Part shown: positions 55,052 to 62,446 of the stretch, one piece after another
How positions within the stretch are numbered: position 1 is the stretch's first letter
Layout: every line of letters begins with the position of its first letter
From: JAHDHW01 sp965220465
GTDB taxonomy: Bacteria; Bacteroidota; Bacteroidia; Chitinophagales; Saprospiraceae
Reading direction: 5' to 3'
Assembly (NCBI GenBank): GCA_965220465.1
Contig: CBDCPZ010000018.1
Coordinates: forward strand, 234,649 to 298,648
DNA length: 64,000 nucleotides
Notes under the pieces: generated by a model
The model's input: the letters and a program-made list of their open reading frames with translations, nothing else
Databases searched by the model: none
Told to the model about the DNA's origin: nothing
Translations under genes and position numbers: made by a program

Positions 55052-56152
55052 ATGACTTATAAAATCACAATACTTGAAGGAGACGGAATTGGTAGAGAAG
55101 TGACAGACTGGGGGAGGAAGACCATGCAATTTATCGGAGAGCTTTATGGACATGATTTCCATTTTGAAAAAGGATTAATTGGCCATTCAGCAATTGAAAA
55201 AACAGGTACTCCGCTTCCTGATGAAACCATTGAATTGTGCAAAAAATCAAATGCTGTTCTATTAGGTGCGGTCGGTCATCCGATGTACGACAACAATCCA
55301 TCCTTGAAAGTTCGACCAGAACAAGGCTTGTTAAAAATTCGAAAGGAACTGGGACTTTATGCGAACATCCGTCCGATAAAAATATTTGACGAATTAATAA
55401 GTTCCAGCAGCTTGAAACCTGAAATTTTAAGTGGCTCGGATATTTTGTTTTTTCGGGAATTGACTGGTGGAATCTACTTCGGAGATCGAGGTCGAGTCGA
55501 AAATGGAAACGCAGCTTTTGATACGATGTTTTATTCGAAAGAAGAAGTGGAACGAATTGCGGAAAAAGCCTTTCATGCGGCTCAAAAAAGAAACAAGCGA
55601 CTTCATTCTATTGACAAAGCGAACGTGTTGGAGTCATCGAGATTATGGAGAGAAGTGGTTCAGGAAATGGCAGCGAAGTACCCGGAAGTTGAAGTAATTC
55701 ACATGTTTGTCGATAACGCGGCCATGCAACTCATTCGTGATCCAAAGCAATTTGACGTGGTGGTCACCGGAAATATGTTCGGCGATATCCTCACTGATGA
55801 AGCTTCTCAAATTGCAGGTTCATTGGGTATGCTGCCTTCCGCCTCGGTAGGAGATGAGGTTGGTTTGTTTGAACCTGTTCATGGTTCTGCTCCTGATATT
55901 GCCGGTAAAAATATTGCAAATCCATTAGCGACCATTTTATCAACGGCTTTGATGCTGGATATTTCATTTAACATGAAAGAAGAAGGAGAAAGCGTGATTG
56001 AAGCAGTGGATCAGGTGCTGAAAAATGGTTTTAGAACCCGTGATATTGCAGATAAATCTACACCAAGAGAAAAGATTTTAGGAACAGTTGAAATTGGTGA
56101 ACAAGTGCTTTTGGCTTTGAAAAAACAGGTTCCGGTGCCAAGCCATATTTAA
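55052..56152 (+). CDS. leuB: 3-isopropylmalate dehydrogenase
   Basis: From the ATG at 55052 (a TTG precedes it directly) the 366-residue enzyme oxidises and decarboxylates 3-isopropylmalate with NAD. Key parts are ILEGDGIGREVTDWGRK (nucleotide site), ANIRPIKIF, ELTGGIYFGDRGR (substrate Arg), YPEVEVIHMFVDNAAMQLI, TGNMFGDILTDEASQIAGSL (metal-binding Asp) and EPVHGSAPDIAGKNIANP. Length and motifs are typical. Confidence 0.96.
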   Translation: MTYKITILEGDGIGREVTDWGRKTMQFIGELYGHDFHFEKGLIGHSAIEKTGTPLPDETIELCKKSNAVLLGAVGHPMYDNNPSLKVRPEQGLLKIRKELGLYANIRPIKIFDELISSSSLKPEILSGSDILFFRELTGGIYFGDRGRVENGNAAFDTMFYSKEEVERIAEKAFHAAQKRNKRLHSIDKANVLESSRLWREVVQEMAAKYPEVEVIHMFVDNAAMQLIRDPKQFDVVVTGNMFGDILTDEASQIAGSLGMLPSASVGDEVGLFEPVHGSAPDIAGKNIANPLATILSTALMLDISFNMKEEGESVIEAVDQVLKNGFRTRDIADKSTPREKILGTVEIGEQVLLALKKQVPVPSHI

Positions 56153-56194
56153 AAAAAACAACTTACTCAGAGAATAATTAATAACACACAAATA

Positions 56195-57739
56195 ATGAGT
56201 GATGAAATTTATTTTTTCGATACAACACTTCGCGATGGAGAACAAGTTCCTGGCTGTCAATTGGATACCAATGAAAAAGTGATCATTGCAAAAGAACTGG
56301 AATTGCTTGGTGTTGATGTCATTGAAGCAGGATTTCCGATTTCAAGTCCTGGAGATTTTAAGTCAGTTGTGGCTATTTCAAAAGCAGTAAATGATCCTAT
56401 CATTTGTGCTTTGACAAGAGCCGTGGAACAGGATATTGATGTAGCAGTCGAATCTTTAAAATATGCAAAACGCAAGCGGATTCACACCGGAATTGGGGCT
56501 TCGGATTATCACATTAAACACAAGTTTAACAGCACTCGTGAGGAGATTATTGAGCGTGCAATTGCTGCGGTAAAATATGCAAAAAAATATGTCGAGGACA
56601 TTGAATTTTATGCAGAAGATGCTGGAAGGGCGGACAATGAATTTTTAGCTCGAATGGTCCAAGCCGTGATAGCTGCAGGCGCAACCGTTGTCAATATTCC
56701 GGATACAACTGGATACTGCTTGCCCGGCGCTTACGGTGAAAAGATTCGTTTTTTGATGGAAAATGTGAATAATATTCAAAAAGCTATCTTGTCCTGTCAT
56801 TGTCACAATGATCTTGGAATGGCTACCGCAAATACGATCGCCGGAATTCAAAACGGAGCGAGACAAGTTGAAGTTACGATCAATGGAATTGGTGAAAGAG
56901 CCGGCAATACTTCACTCGAAGAAGTAGCCATGATTTTGCAGACCCATAAAAGTTTGAATTTACATTCCAATATAAATAGCAAGAAAATAAACCACTTGAG
57001 CAAGCTGGTTTCTAAAATGATGCGAATGCCCGTTCAGGCCAATAAAGCAATTGTTGGCGCCAATGCATTTGCCCATTCCAGCGGAATCCATCAGGATGGT
57101 GTCATTAAAAACAGAGAAAATTACGAAATACTTGCACCTGAAGATGTTGGAATTCACGAGTCTTCAATTGTACTGACCGCGCGGAGCGGTAAGGCAGCCC
57201 TACGCTATCACCTTGAACGCCTTGATTACAAAGTTTCTAAAGCAGAATTAGAAGATATTTATCAGCGATTTTTGATTTTAGCTGATAAGAAAAAAGATTT
57301 GAAAGACGAAGATTTAACCATTCTGATGGAGGGAAAACTTAACAATAATAACATCGAAGTAGCTGATGTCCAGGTCGTTTCAGGCAAACCGCTTTTGCCA
57401 ATGGCAACGGTCGGTTTGATCATTAATGGTGAAATGTACCGTGAAAGTGCTTCCGGCAATGGATCAATCAATGCAGCTCTTAATGCGATAAATAATATCA
57501 TCGATCATCAGTTGACTTTGGACAATTTTGAAGTCCAATCGCTGGTTCACGGAAGCCGCGAAAGCGGAAAAGTGAGCCTGAAAGTGCTTTATAATAATGT
57601 CCTTTATTTTGGATATGGAGAACATGAAGACATCGTAATGGCTTCCGTTGAAGCTTATGTCAATGCGGTTAATAAGATGGTCTTTTTGAAAAAGAGAAAA
57701 ACAGAAGCAAAAAAAGTGAAACTGAACCTGGCTTCTTAA
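56195..57739 (+). CDS. leuA: 2-isopropylmalate synthase
   Basis: The 514-residue enzyme condenses acetyl-CoA with 2-oxoisovalerate, the first step of the leucine branch. The N-terminal TIM barrel has FFDTTLRDGEQVPGCQLD and the zinc-binding HCHNDLGMATANTIAG, and FAHSSGIHQDGVIKNRENYE follows. The C-terminal regulatory LeuA dimer domain (about residues 365-514) is present, so leucine feedback inhibition is expected. It is the last gene of leuCDBA, followed by a terminator. Confidence 0.96.
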   Translation: MSDEIYFFDTTLRDGEQVPGCQLDTNEKVIIAKELELLGVDVIEAGFPISSPGDFKSVVAISKAVNDPIICALTRAVEQDIDVAVESLKYAKRKRIHTGIGASDYHIKHKFNSTREEIIERAIAAVKYAKKYVEDIEFYAEDAGRADNEFLARMVQAVIAAGATVVNIPDTTGYCLPGAYGEKIRFLMENVNNIQKAILSCHCHNDLGMATANTIAGIQNGARQVEVTINGIGERAGNTSLEEVAMILQTHKSLNLHSNINSKKINHLSKLVSKMMRMPVQANKAIVGANAFAHSSGIHQDGVIKNRENYEILAPEDVGIHESSIVLTARSGKAALRYHLERLDYKVSKAELEDIYQRFLILADKKKDLKDEDLTILMEGKLNNNNIEVADVQVVSGKPLLPMATVGLIINGEMYRESASGNGSINAALNAINNIIDHQLTLDNFEVQSLVHGSRESGKVSLKVLYNNVLYFGYGEHEDIVMASVEAYVNAVNKMVFLKKRKTEAKKVKLNLAS

Positions 57740-57781
57740 CAAGAACTTGGTTTTATCAATATTGGTTTAATTTGGTTTATG

Positions 57782-57815
57782 ACAGGCTGAGACATTTGTT
57801 TTAGCCTGTTTTTTT
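57782..57815 (+). terminator. Terminator of the leu operon
   Basis: ACAGGCTGA (57782-57790) pairs with TTAGCCTGT (57801-57809, one G-T pair), followed by seven T residues to 57815. It lies 42 bases after leuA. Confidence 0.85.
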
Positions 57816-57830
57816 GATTTCGTTTAAACA

Positions 57831-57865
57831 AAAAAAATAGCGAAGTAATTAAAACTTCGCTATTT
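57831..57865 (-). terminator. Minus-strand terminator without a known upstream gene
   Basis: AAATAGCGAAGT (57835-57846) and ACTTCGCTATTT (57854-57865) form a perfect 12-bp stem with a 7-base loop. On the minus strand it is followed by seven T residues (plus-strand A run 57831-57837). No minus-strand protein gene precedes it, so it is the likely end of the candidate small RNA. Confidence 0.75.
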
Positions 57866-58025
57866 ACAGCATTCACCCGACTGGTATTATGAAAGAAATA
57901 ATTTATCAATCATAAGAAAGAAAGTACTACCAATTAATTTTAAACCATTTAACCAAAAAAAGTTAAGCCAGGCAAAATTGGAAATATAATAATTTGAATA
58001 CAATGAAATTCAAAACCAATATCTG
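57831..58025 (-). ncRNA. Candidate small RNA of about 195 nt
   Basis: A promoter (58031-58058) and an intrinsic terminator (57831-57865), both on the minus strand, bracket about 195 bases in the leuA-TMTC intergenic region. There is no credible coding frame: the longest ATG-started minus-strand frame has only 26 codons and AT-rich composition. The ends do not form the long closing stem of 6S RNA. Function is unknown; the call rests on the paired signals alone. Confidence 0.5.
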
Positions 58026-58030
58026 TCATT

Positions 58031-58058
58031 CAAAGTTATTCCATTATTTTATTTGCAA
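58031..58058 (-). promoter_or_regulatory. Minus-strand promoter of the candidate small RNA
   Basis: On the minus strand TTG (58058-58056), 17 bases and TAACTTTG (58038-58031) match the Bacteroidota -33/-7 pattern at the short end of the accepted spacing. Transcription would start near 58025. Confidence 0.55.
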
Positions 58059-58221
58059 TGCTAATGTAATTGTCTGATCTACAATAAGCAAATTTTTTTA
58101 ACATTTTTTTAAGAAAATATTAAGATTTTTTCCTTTTCCTTTTTTAGCAAAATAATCACTTAGCGAATTCATTCATTTCGCAATTTTTTTAAGTGTTTTC
58201 AAGCGTATCAGAAAATAGCGT

Positions 58222-58252
58222 TTTGTGATTCATAAATTACAATGTATTTTTG
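58222..58252 (+). promoter_or_regulatory. Promoter of the TMTC-like gene
   Basis: TTTG (58222-58225), exactly 19 bases and TATTTTTG (58245-58252) match TTTG-N19-TAnnTTTG. The ATG follows 36 bases after the -7 element. Confidence 0.75.
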
Positions 58253-58287
58253 GCTAGCTCAAAATCTCTAAAAACTATTTTTATAAA

Positions 58288-60201
58288 ATGGCCAGAAAGA
58301 AAGTAACCAAACACAAACCTAAAAGCCCTCAAAAAAAGGCTTCCGCTTTGAACAAACCACTTCTTAAGTCGCTTGGTATTTTACTTTCTTGCATTGCTTT
58401 TATAATTTATGCCAATACATTTAGTCATGATTATGCCCTCGATGACGCTTCAGCGATCTCTGCGAATTATGTAACCAAACAAGGTGTTTCAGGTATTCCG
58501 ACTATTTTTAAAGAACATTATCGTTTTGGTTATTGGAACAGTCCGGGCACACTTTATCGGCCGATTCCTTTAGCCATGTTTGCGATTGAATGGCAAATTG
58601 CACCCGACTCCCCAGGGTTCTATCATTTTATGAATGTCCTTTTATATGCTTTCACAGCCTTTTTACTTTTTTGGACGCTTTGCAAGGTCATACCCAAATA
58701 CAGCCCTGTGCTGCCTTTTTTAGCGACGTTATTGTTTATTACTCATCCAATGCATGTCGAAGTTGTTGCCAATATTAAAAGCCGCGATGAAATTCTATCC
58801 TTTTTGTTTTGCATTTCGGCGATTTACTTTTTGTGGAAATATCTGAAAGTTGAAAATTATAAATGGCTAGGCTTTTCACTGCTTAGTTATTTGCTTGCCA
58901 TGTTTTCGAAAGAAAATGCGATTACATTTTTGGCCGTTTTTCCTTTGCTGATGTATTTTTTTAGTAAAAAAACAATAACTCAAAATTTTTCTTTGAGCGC
59001 GTTATTTATTATTCCGGTTGCAATTTATATGAGTGCTCGAGTCGCGGTTTTGGGATCTTTAAACGGAACCAAAGAATTAGCGCCTTTACTTGACAATTAT
59101 TTAAGCGGAGCTACTGATTTGTCAATCCGATTGGCTTCTGCGTTTTTGTTGGTAGGAAAATATTTATGGACTTTGATCTTTCCTCATCCGTTGGGTTCTG
59201 ACTTTGGTTACAGCCAAATTGCATTGGTCGGCTGGACGGACTGGAGAGTTATTGTTACACTTTTGATAGTGGCTGGAGCCTTATTTTATGCTTTAAAAAC
59301 ATTACCCAAAAAGGAAATTCCATCTTTTGCCATTCTTTATTTTGGAATTACTTTTTCCATTTTTAGCAATATCATTATGTTGATCGGATCATCGTTTGGA
59401 GATCGGTTTATGTATTTTCCAAGTCTGGGTTTTGCAATGATCCTGGCTTTTTTAATTCTTAAAATATTTAAAACAGATTTTCAACTTAAATCAAATTCCA
59501 TCGCCACTTTTTTTAATAATTATAAAATGCCGCTTTTGGTAGCCGGAGCTGTGGCAATCGCTTACAGTTATAAGACTATTTTAAGAAATACGGTTTGGAA
59601 TGACAGTTTTTCACTTTATGAAAATGATATAGAAATTGCTCCCAACAGTGCAAAACTGAATTATCACTATGGCTTGGAATTGAATAAAAGAGGTTTGGCG
59701 GAACTTGATCCTAAGCAAAAAGGAGAATTTATGAATAAAGCTTTTCAACATTTTGCAAAGGCTGCTGAAATTTATCCGGATTACCACGATGCCTACGGAC
59801 AAATGGGTTTGATGTTCTACAGAAATAAAAACTATGAAAAAGCCATGGAAAACTACGAAAAATCCCTGGCGCTCAAGCCAAACAATGCAACTGTTCTAAG
59901 TAATATGGGGAAAATATATTTTGAACAAAACAACCTGCAAAAAGCCGAAGAAGTTTATCTGAAAGCGGTTAAAATCGATCCAAGATTTGTGGACGGAAGA
60001 CGGAATTTAGGGACCGTTTATGCGCTTCAAAAACAATTTGATAAAGCAATTGAGCAATTTAATACAGCATTAAAATATGATCCTAAAAACGCGGATATTT
60101 ACCTTTACCTGGGTTATGCACACCGTGACAAAGGAGACAACGCTACGGCTCAAACCTTTTTTAATCGTGCATACGAATTGAATCCGGATTTGAGAAAATA
60201 A
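58288..60201 (+). CDS. TMTC-like multispan membrane protein with C-terminal TPRs
   Basis: The 637-residue protein has a Lys-rich cytoplasmic N terminus, about nine to eleven membrane segments (about 28-450) and a C-terminal TPR array (about 465-637; e.g. YGQMGLMFYRNKNYEKAMEN and DIYLYLGYAHRDKGDNATAQ). The first loop with HDYALDDASAISANYV, LYRPIPLAMFAIEW and THPMHVEVVANIKSRDEIL is characteristic of the TMTC/DUF1736 GT-C-type family; eukaryotic TMTCs are O-mannosyltransferases. The acidic motif LDDA could be the GT-C catalytic region. Glycosyl transfer by this protein is inferred. A LuxR regulator gene starts 20 bases later. Confidence 0.9.
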   Translation: MARKKVTKHKPKSPQKKASALNKPLLKSLGILLSCIAFIIYANTFSHDYALDDASAISANYVTKQGVSGIPTIFKEHYRFGYWNSPGTLYRPIPLAMFAIEWQIAPDSPGFYHFMNVLLYAFTAFLLFWTLCKVIPKYSPVLPFLATLLFITHPMHVEVVANIKSRDEILSFLFCISAIYFLWKYLKVENYKWLGFSLLSYLLAMFSKENAITFLAVFPLLMYFFSKKTITQNFSLSALFIIPVAIYMSARVAVLGSLNGTKELAPLLDNYLSGATDLSIRLASAFLLVGKYLWTLIFPHPLGSDFGYSQIALVGWTDWRVIVTLLIVAGALFYALKTLPKKEIPSFAILYFGITFSIFSNIIMLIGSSFGDRFMYFPSLGFAMILAFLILKIFKTDFQLKSNSIATFFNNYKMPLLVAGAVAIAYSYKTILRNTVWNDSFSLYENDIEIAPNSAKLNYHYGLELNKRGLAELDPKQKGEFMNKAFQHFAKAAEIYPDYHDAYGQMGLMFYRNKNYEKAMENYEKSLALKPNNATVLSNMGKIYFEQNNLQKAEEVYLKAVKIDPRFVDGRRNLGTVYALQKQFDKAIEQFNTALKYDPKNADIYLYLGYAHRDKGDNATAQTFFNRAYELNPDLRK

Positions 60202-60221
60202 TTTAAAAATTTATACTAATT

Positions 60222-60641
60222 GTGAAACAGATTGTCATTCAATTTGGCTTGTTGGCTTTAGCTTTGTTGATTCTGCTACAACTGAGCAAGTATTCATTAT
60301 TTTTAAGAGGATTTTCAAATGAATGGTTGGTGACTTTGTTTGCTTTTCTCTTTTTGGGTTTTGGTTATTTTGTAAGCAGACTGGTTTCCAAACCGAAAAT
60401 TGAATATACGGAGCAACCTAAAGAAATCAATGAAAATAAAATTGCTGACCTTGGAATCAGTAGCCGGGAATACGAAGTTTTGCAATTGATTTCAAGCGGG
60501 TTGTCCAACCAGGAGATCGCAAAAAATCTTTTCATATCCGAAAGCACTGTAAAAACCCACGTTTCAAATCTACTGATGAAGCTTGATGCCAAACGCCGAA
60601 CCCAGGCGATCACCAAAGCTAAAGCGTTAAATATCCTTTGA
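60222..60641 (+). CDS. Membrane-anchored LuxR-type regulator
   Basis: Starting at a GTG (60222), the 139-residue protein has two membrane helices (about 5-22 and 35-54) and a C-terminal LuxR/GerE helix-turn-helix (about 76-137, SSREYEVLQLISSGLSNQEI and SESTVKTHVSNLLMKL). It lacks a receiver domain. Small membrane-anchored LuxR proteins next to DUF4199 genes are frequent in Bacteroidota. It probably regulates the adjacent DUF4199 gene, where twin palindromic repeats lie. Confidence 0.9.
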   Translation: MKQIVIQFGLLALALLILLQLSKYSLFLRGFSNEWLVTLFAFLFLGFGYFVSRLVSKPKIEYTEQPKEINENKIADLGISSREYEVLQLISSGLSNQEIAKNLFISESTVKTHVSNLLMKLDAKRRTQAITKAKALNIL

Positions 60642-60658
60642 TTCCACCAAATTTAAGC

Positions 60659-60709
60659 ATGGTACTTTAGTAGGGTTCTCGTTATGTTTACCTAAATGGT
60701 ACTTTAGTA
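60659..60709 (+). repeat. Twin direct repeats with palindromic core, candidate operator
   Basis: ATGGTACTTTAGTA occurs at 60659-60672 and 60696-60709, 37 bases start to start, between the LuxR-type gene and the DUF4199 gene. Each contains the inverted repeat TACT-TT-AGTA. The two-site arrangement suits cooperative binding by a dimeric helix-turn-helix regulator, plausibly the neighbouring LuxR protein. Confidence 0.6.
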
Positions 60710-60782
60710 TGATTGGATTTTGGTAGAAATCGACGTGATTTGTTTCGACAATACAAATTAATCAAATCAAAAAAATTGCTTT

Positions 60783-61325
60783 ATGAAAAACTTAGTTTTA
60801 CGTTACGGACTTTATTCAGCAGGGATAATGGTAGGAGTATTCCTGTTTACATTTTTCTTTGTAGCAAAGGAATCTGAAATGGGGTTCAAAATAGCGGAGA
60901 TAGTTGGGTATTCTACAATTCTACTTTCTATGGTTTTTGTTTTTTTTGGGATTAAAAAACATCGTGATGAAAATAAAAGTGGCACAATTTCTTTTGGCGA
61001 AGCTTTGAAAGTAGGTGTCTTGATTGTGCTAATTCCTTCAATTGCTTTTGGATTATATAACCTGTTTTACATTGAAGTACTCGATCCCAACTTCATGGAG
61101 AATTATTATCAATATACTATTGAAGAATACCAAGCTTCGATGGAACCTGCTGAATTTGAAGCCATGAAAGTTAAAATGGAAAAAGAAAAAGAAATGTTTC
61201 AAAATACATTTTTTCAGTTTGTTCTCATGTTTTTGACGGTTTTTATTATTGGTTTTATTGTAGCCTTGATTTCTTCAATTGTTTTGAAAAGGGATAACGA
61301 AACGGTTGAAAACGCAGTAAGTTAA
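60783..61325 (+). CDS. DUF4199 family membrane protein
   Basis: The 180-residue protein has four membrane segments (about 7-28, 38-56, 78-100 and 140-165) and the family segment KKHRDENKSGTISFGEALK between helices 2 and 3. The stretch between helices 3 and 4 is strongly acidic and Met/Glu-rich (MEPAEFEAMKVKMEKEKEMF). Function is unknown. The upstream 140 bases hold the twin repeats. Confidence 0.92.
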   Translation: MKNLVLRYGLYSAGIMVGVFLFTFFFVAKESEMGFKIAEIVGYSTILLSMVFVFFGIKKHRDENKSGTISFGEALKVGVLIVLIPSIAFGLYNLFYIEVLDPNFMENYYQYTIEEYQASMEPAEFEAMKVKMEKEKEMFQNTFFQFVLMFLTVFIIGFIVALISSIVLKRDNETVENAVS

Positions 61326-61961
61326 AGCAACCAAAAAAATACAATTCCAAATAAACAGGAGTTATCTTACCTTATGGAGAAAAAATTAAATTTGGTAGTT
61401 TTGAAAAGAAAGTAGAAGGAAGTGGAACAAGACCAAACCAATAGTTCAGCAATGATCTTCCCACCGAGATCCACCTCTTTCGATGACACAAATCTGGTGA
61501 ACACACTGATCGGGAATGAAAATGAGGGAAGGCTGTTTTACCATAATATGTAAGTTTCATGAATAAATAAAAGTGAATATTGTTAAGGCTTTAAAGTTTA
61601 AATTATAATATTCAAATTTAACCATTTAGTGATCATTTCAACTGTGTAACTTCAGTTAGTTACTCGAACACTTATTATTTAATATATTTAGAATACGAGT
61701 ATTTTTTTGTTATATTTAAATTATTATTAACATATTCAATGGTTCGATAACTTGAAGTATAAAATCATTTTTTAATTTAGTTTGGTTTTAATTCTCCGAT
61801 GCTTGCATCGAAATTTAAAAGTTTTTGCCATTTGATACCCCGTCAGCTTGCTGCGGGGTAGTTCATTTGAAAATTAACAAATGAATATGCTTACCTACCT
61901 GTTGTCTTTTCCTTGACCACTAATAATTAATCAATATATTTCTTAATTTAAAACACAACTT
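61326..61961. other. Long intergenic region with possible gene debris
   Basis: 636 bases without a convincing gene. A short plus-strand frame ending near 61555 (reading MIFPPRSTSFDDTNLVNTL) and another near 61365-61440 (ILPYGEKIKFGSFEKKVEG) look protein-like but lack starts and family matches I can recognise; they may be remnants. The end holds the tandem palindromes at 61797-61860. Confidence 0.4.
61797..61860. repeat. Tandem palindromic elements (REP-like)
   Basis: CGATGCTTGCATCG (61797-61810) is a perfect palindrome around TT. After 25 bases comes a hairpin TACCCCG (61836-61842) ... CGGGGTA (61854-61860) with an inner AGC/GCT stem and TT loop. The second hairpin is much more GC-rich than its surroundings and is followed by G-TAG-like sequence (GGGGTAG). 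This looks like an imported or dispersed REP-type element. No second copy is in this window. Confidence 0.6.
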
Positions 61962-62370
61962 ATGGCTCTCAGAAATACCTTGGATTTAACTAGCGATGTT
62001 CCTAATCCTGAAGAAGAAATCAAAAAGCTGATTCATGAAAATCAATTTGTAGTCTTTGTTGTCATTGGTACTAAAAAGGAGTGTAAGACTTTAATTAAAT
62101 GGGCAGACCTGTATGCCAACAGCAGTCCCCAGGGGGTGAAAAGAAAAGTGATCTGGTTGAAAAATCACTTGCTACTTAAAGACAATTGCCTGGAACTATT
62201 AAAGACCAGTGATAATTTTTAACGAAGATCAGTACAATAAAATACTGGCTTTTGTTTTAAGCCCCAAAAAGCACCAAACTAAATATATTTTTGTGGATGC
62301 TCCTGATAAAAATATTCTACCTATGCACATTGGTAAGGCTTACGCAACGGCAAGTCTTCCTGAAGATTAA
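61962..62370 (+). pseudogene. Unrecognised protein gene interrupted by a one-base frameshift
   Basis: The first frame (61962-62222) encodes 86 residues starting MALRNTLDLTSDVPNPEEEI and stops right after a T5 run at 62216-62220. With one T fewer, the frame continues as NEDQYNKILAFVLSPKKHQ and HIGKAYATASLPED to a TAA at 62370, giving about 135 residues. The joined protein is alpha/beta in pattern (FVVFVVIGTKKECKTLIKW, then KYIFVDAPDKN), cytoplasmic, and unknown to me. The frame continuity suggests a consensus error or a very recent mutation. Confidence 0.7.
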
Positions 62371-62446
62371 GGAAATGCCTTAATCTTTTTTACCTTGCCT
62401 AATTGATAAGTGAGAAAACCTTATTTTAAACTAAATATAATATCAA

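Noticed and set aside
57831..58025. 6S RNA identity for the candidate small RNA
   Set aside because: The 5' and 3' ends do not pair into the long closing stem and no central bubble is visible.
58198..58260. Plus-strand promoter as a second promoter for the small RNA
   Set aside because: It points away from the small RNA and fits the TMTC-like gene exactly.
61372..61560. Minus-strand ORF of 62 codons in the long gap
   Set aside because: No ribosome-binding or family evidence; the opposite strand looks equally protein-like.
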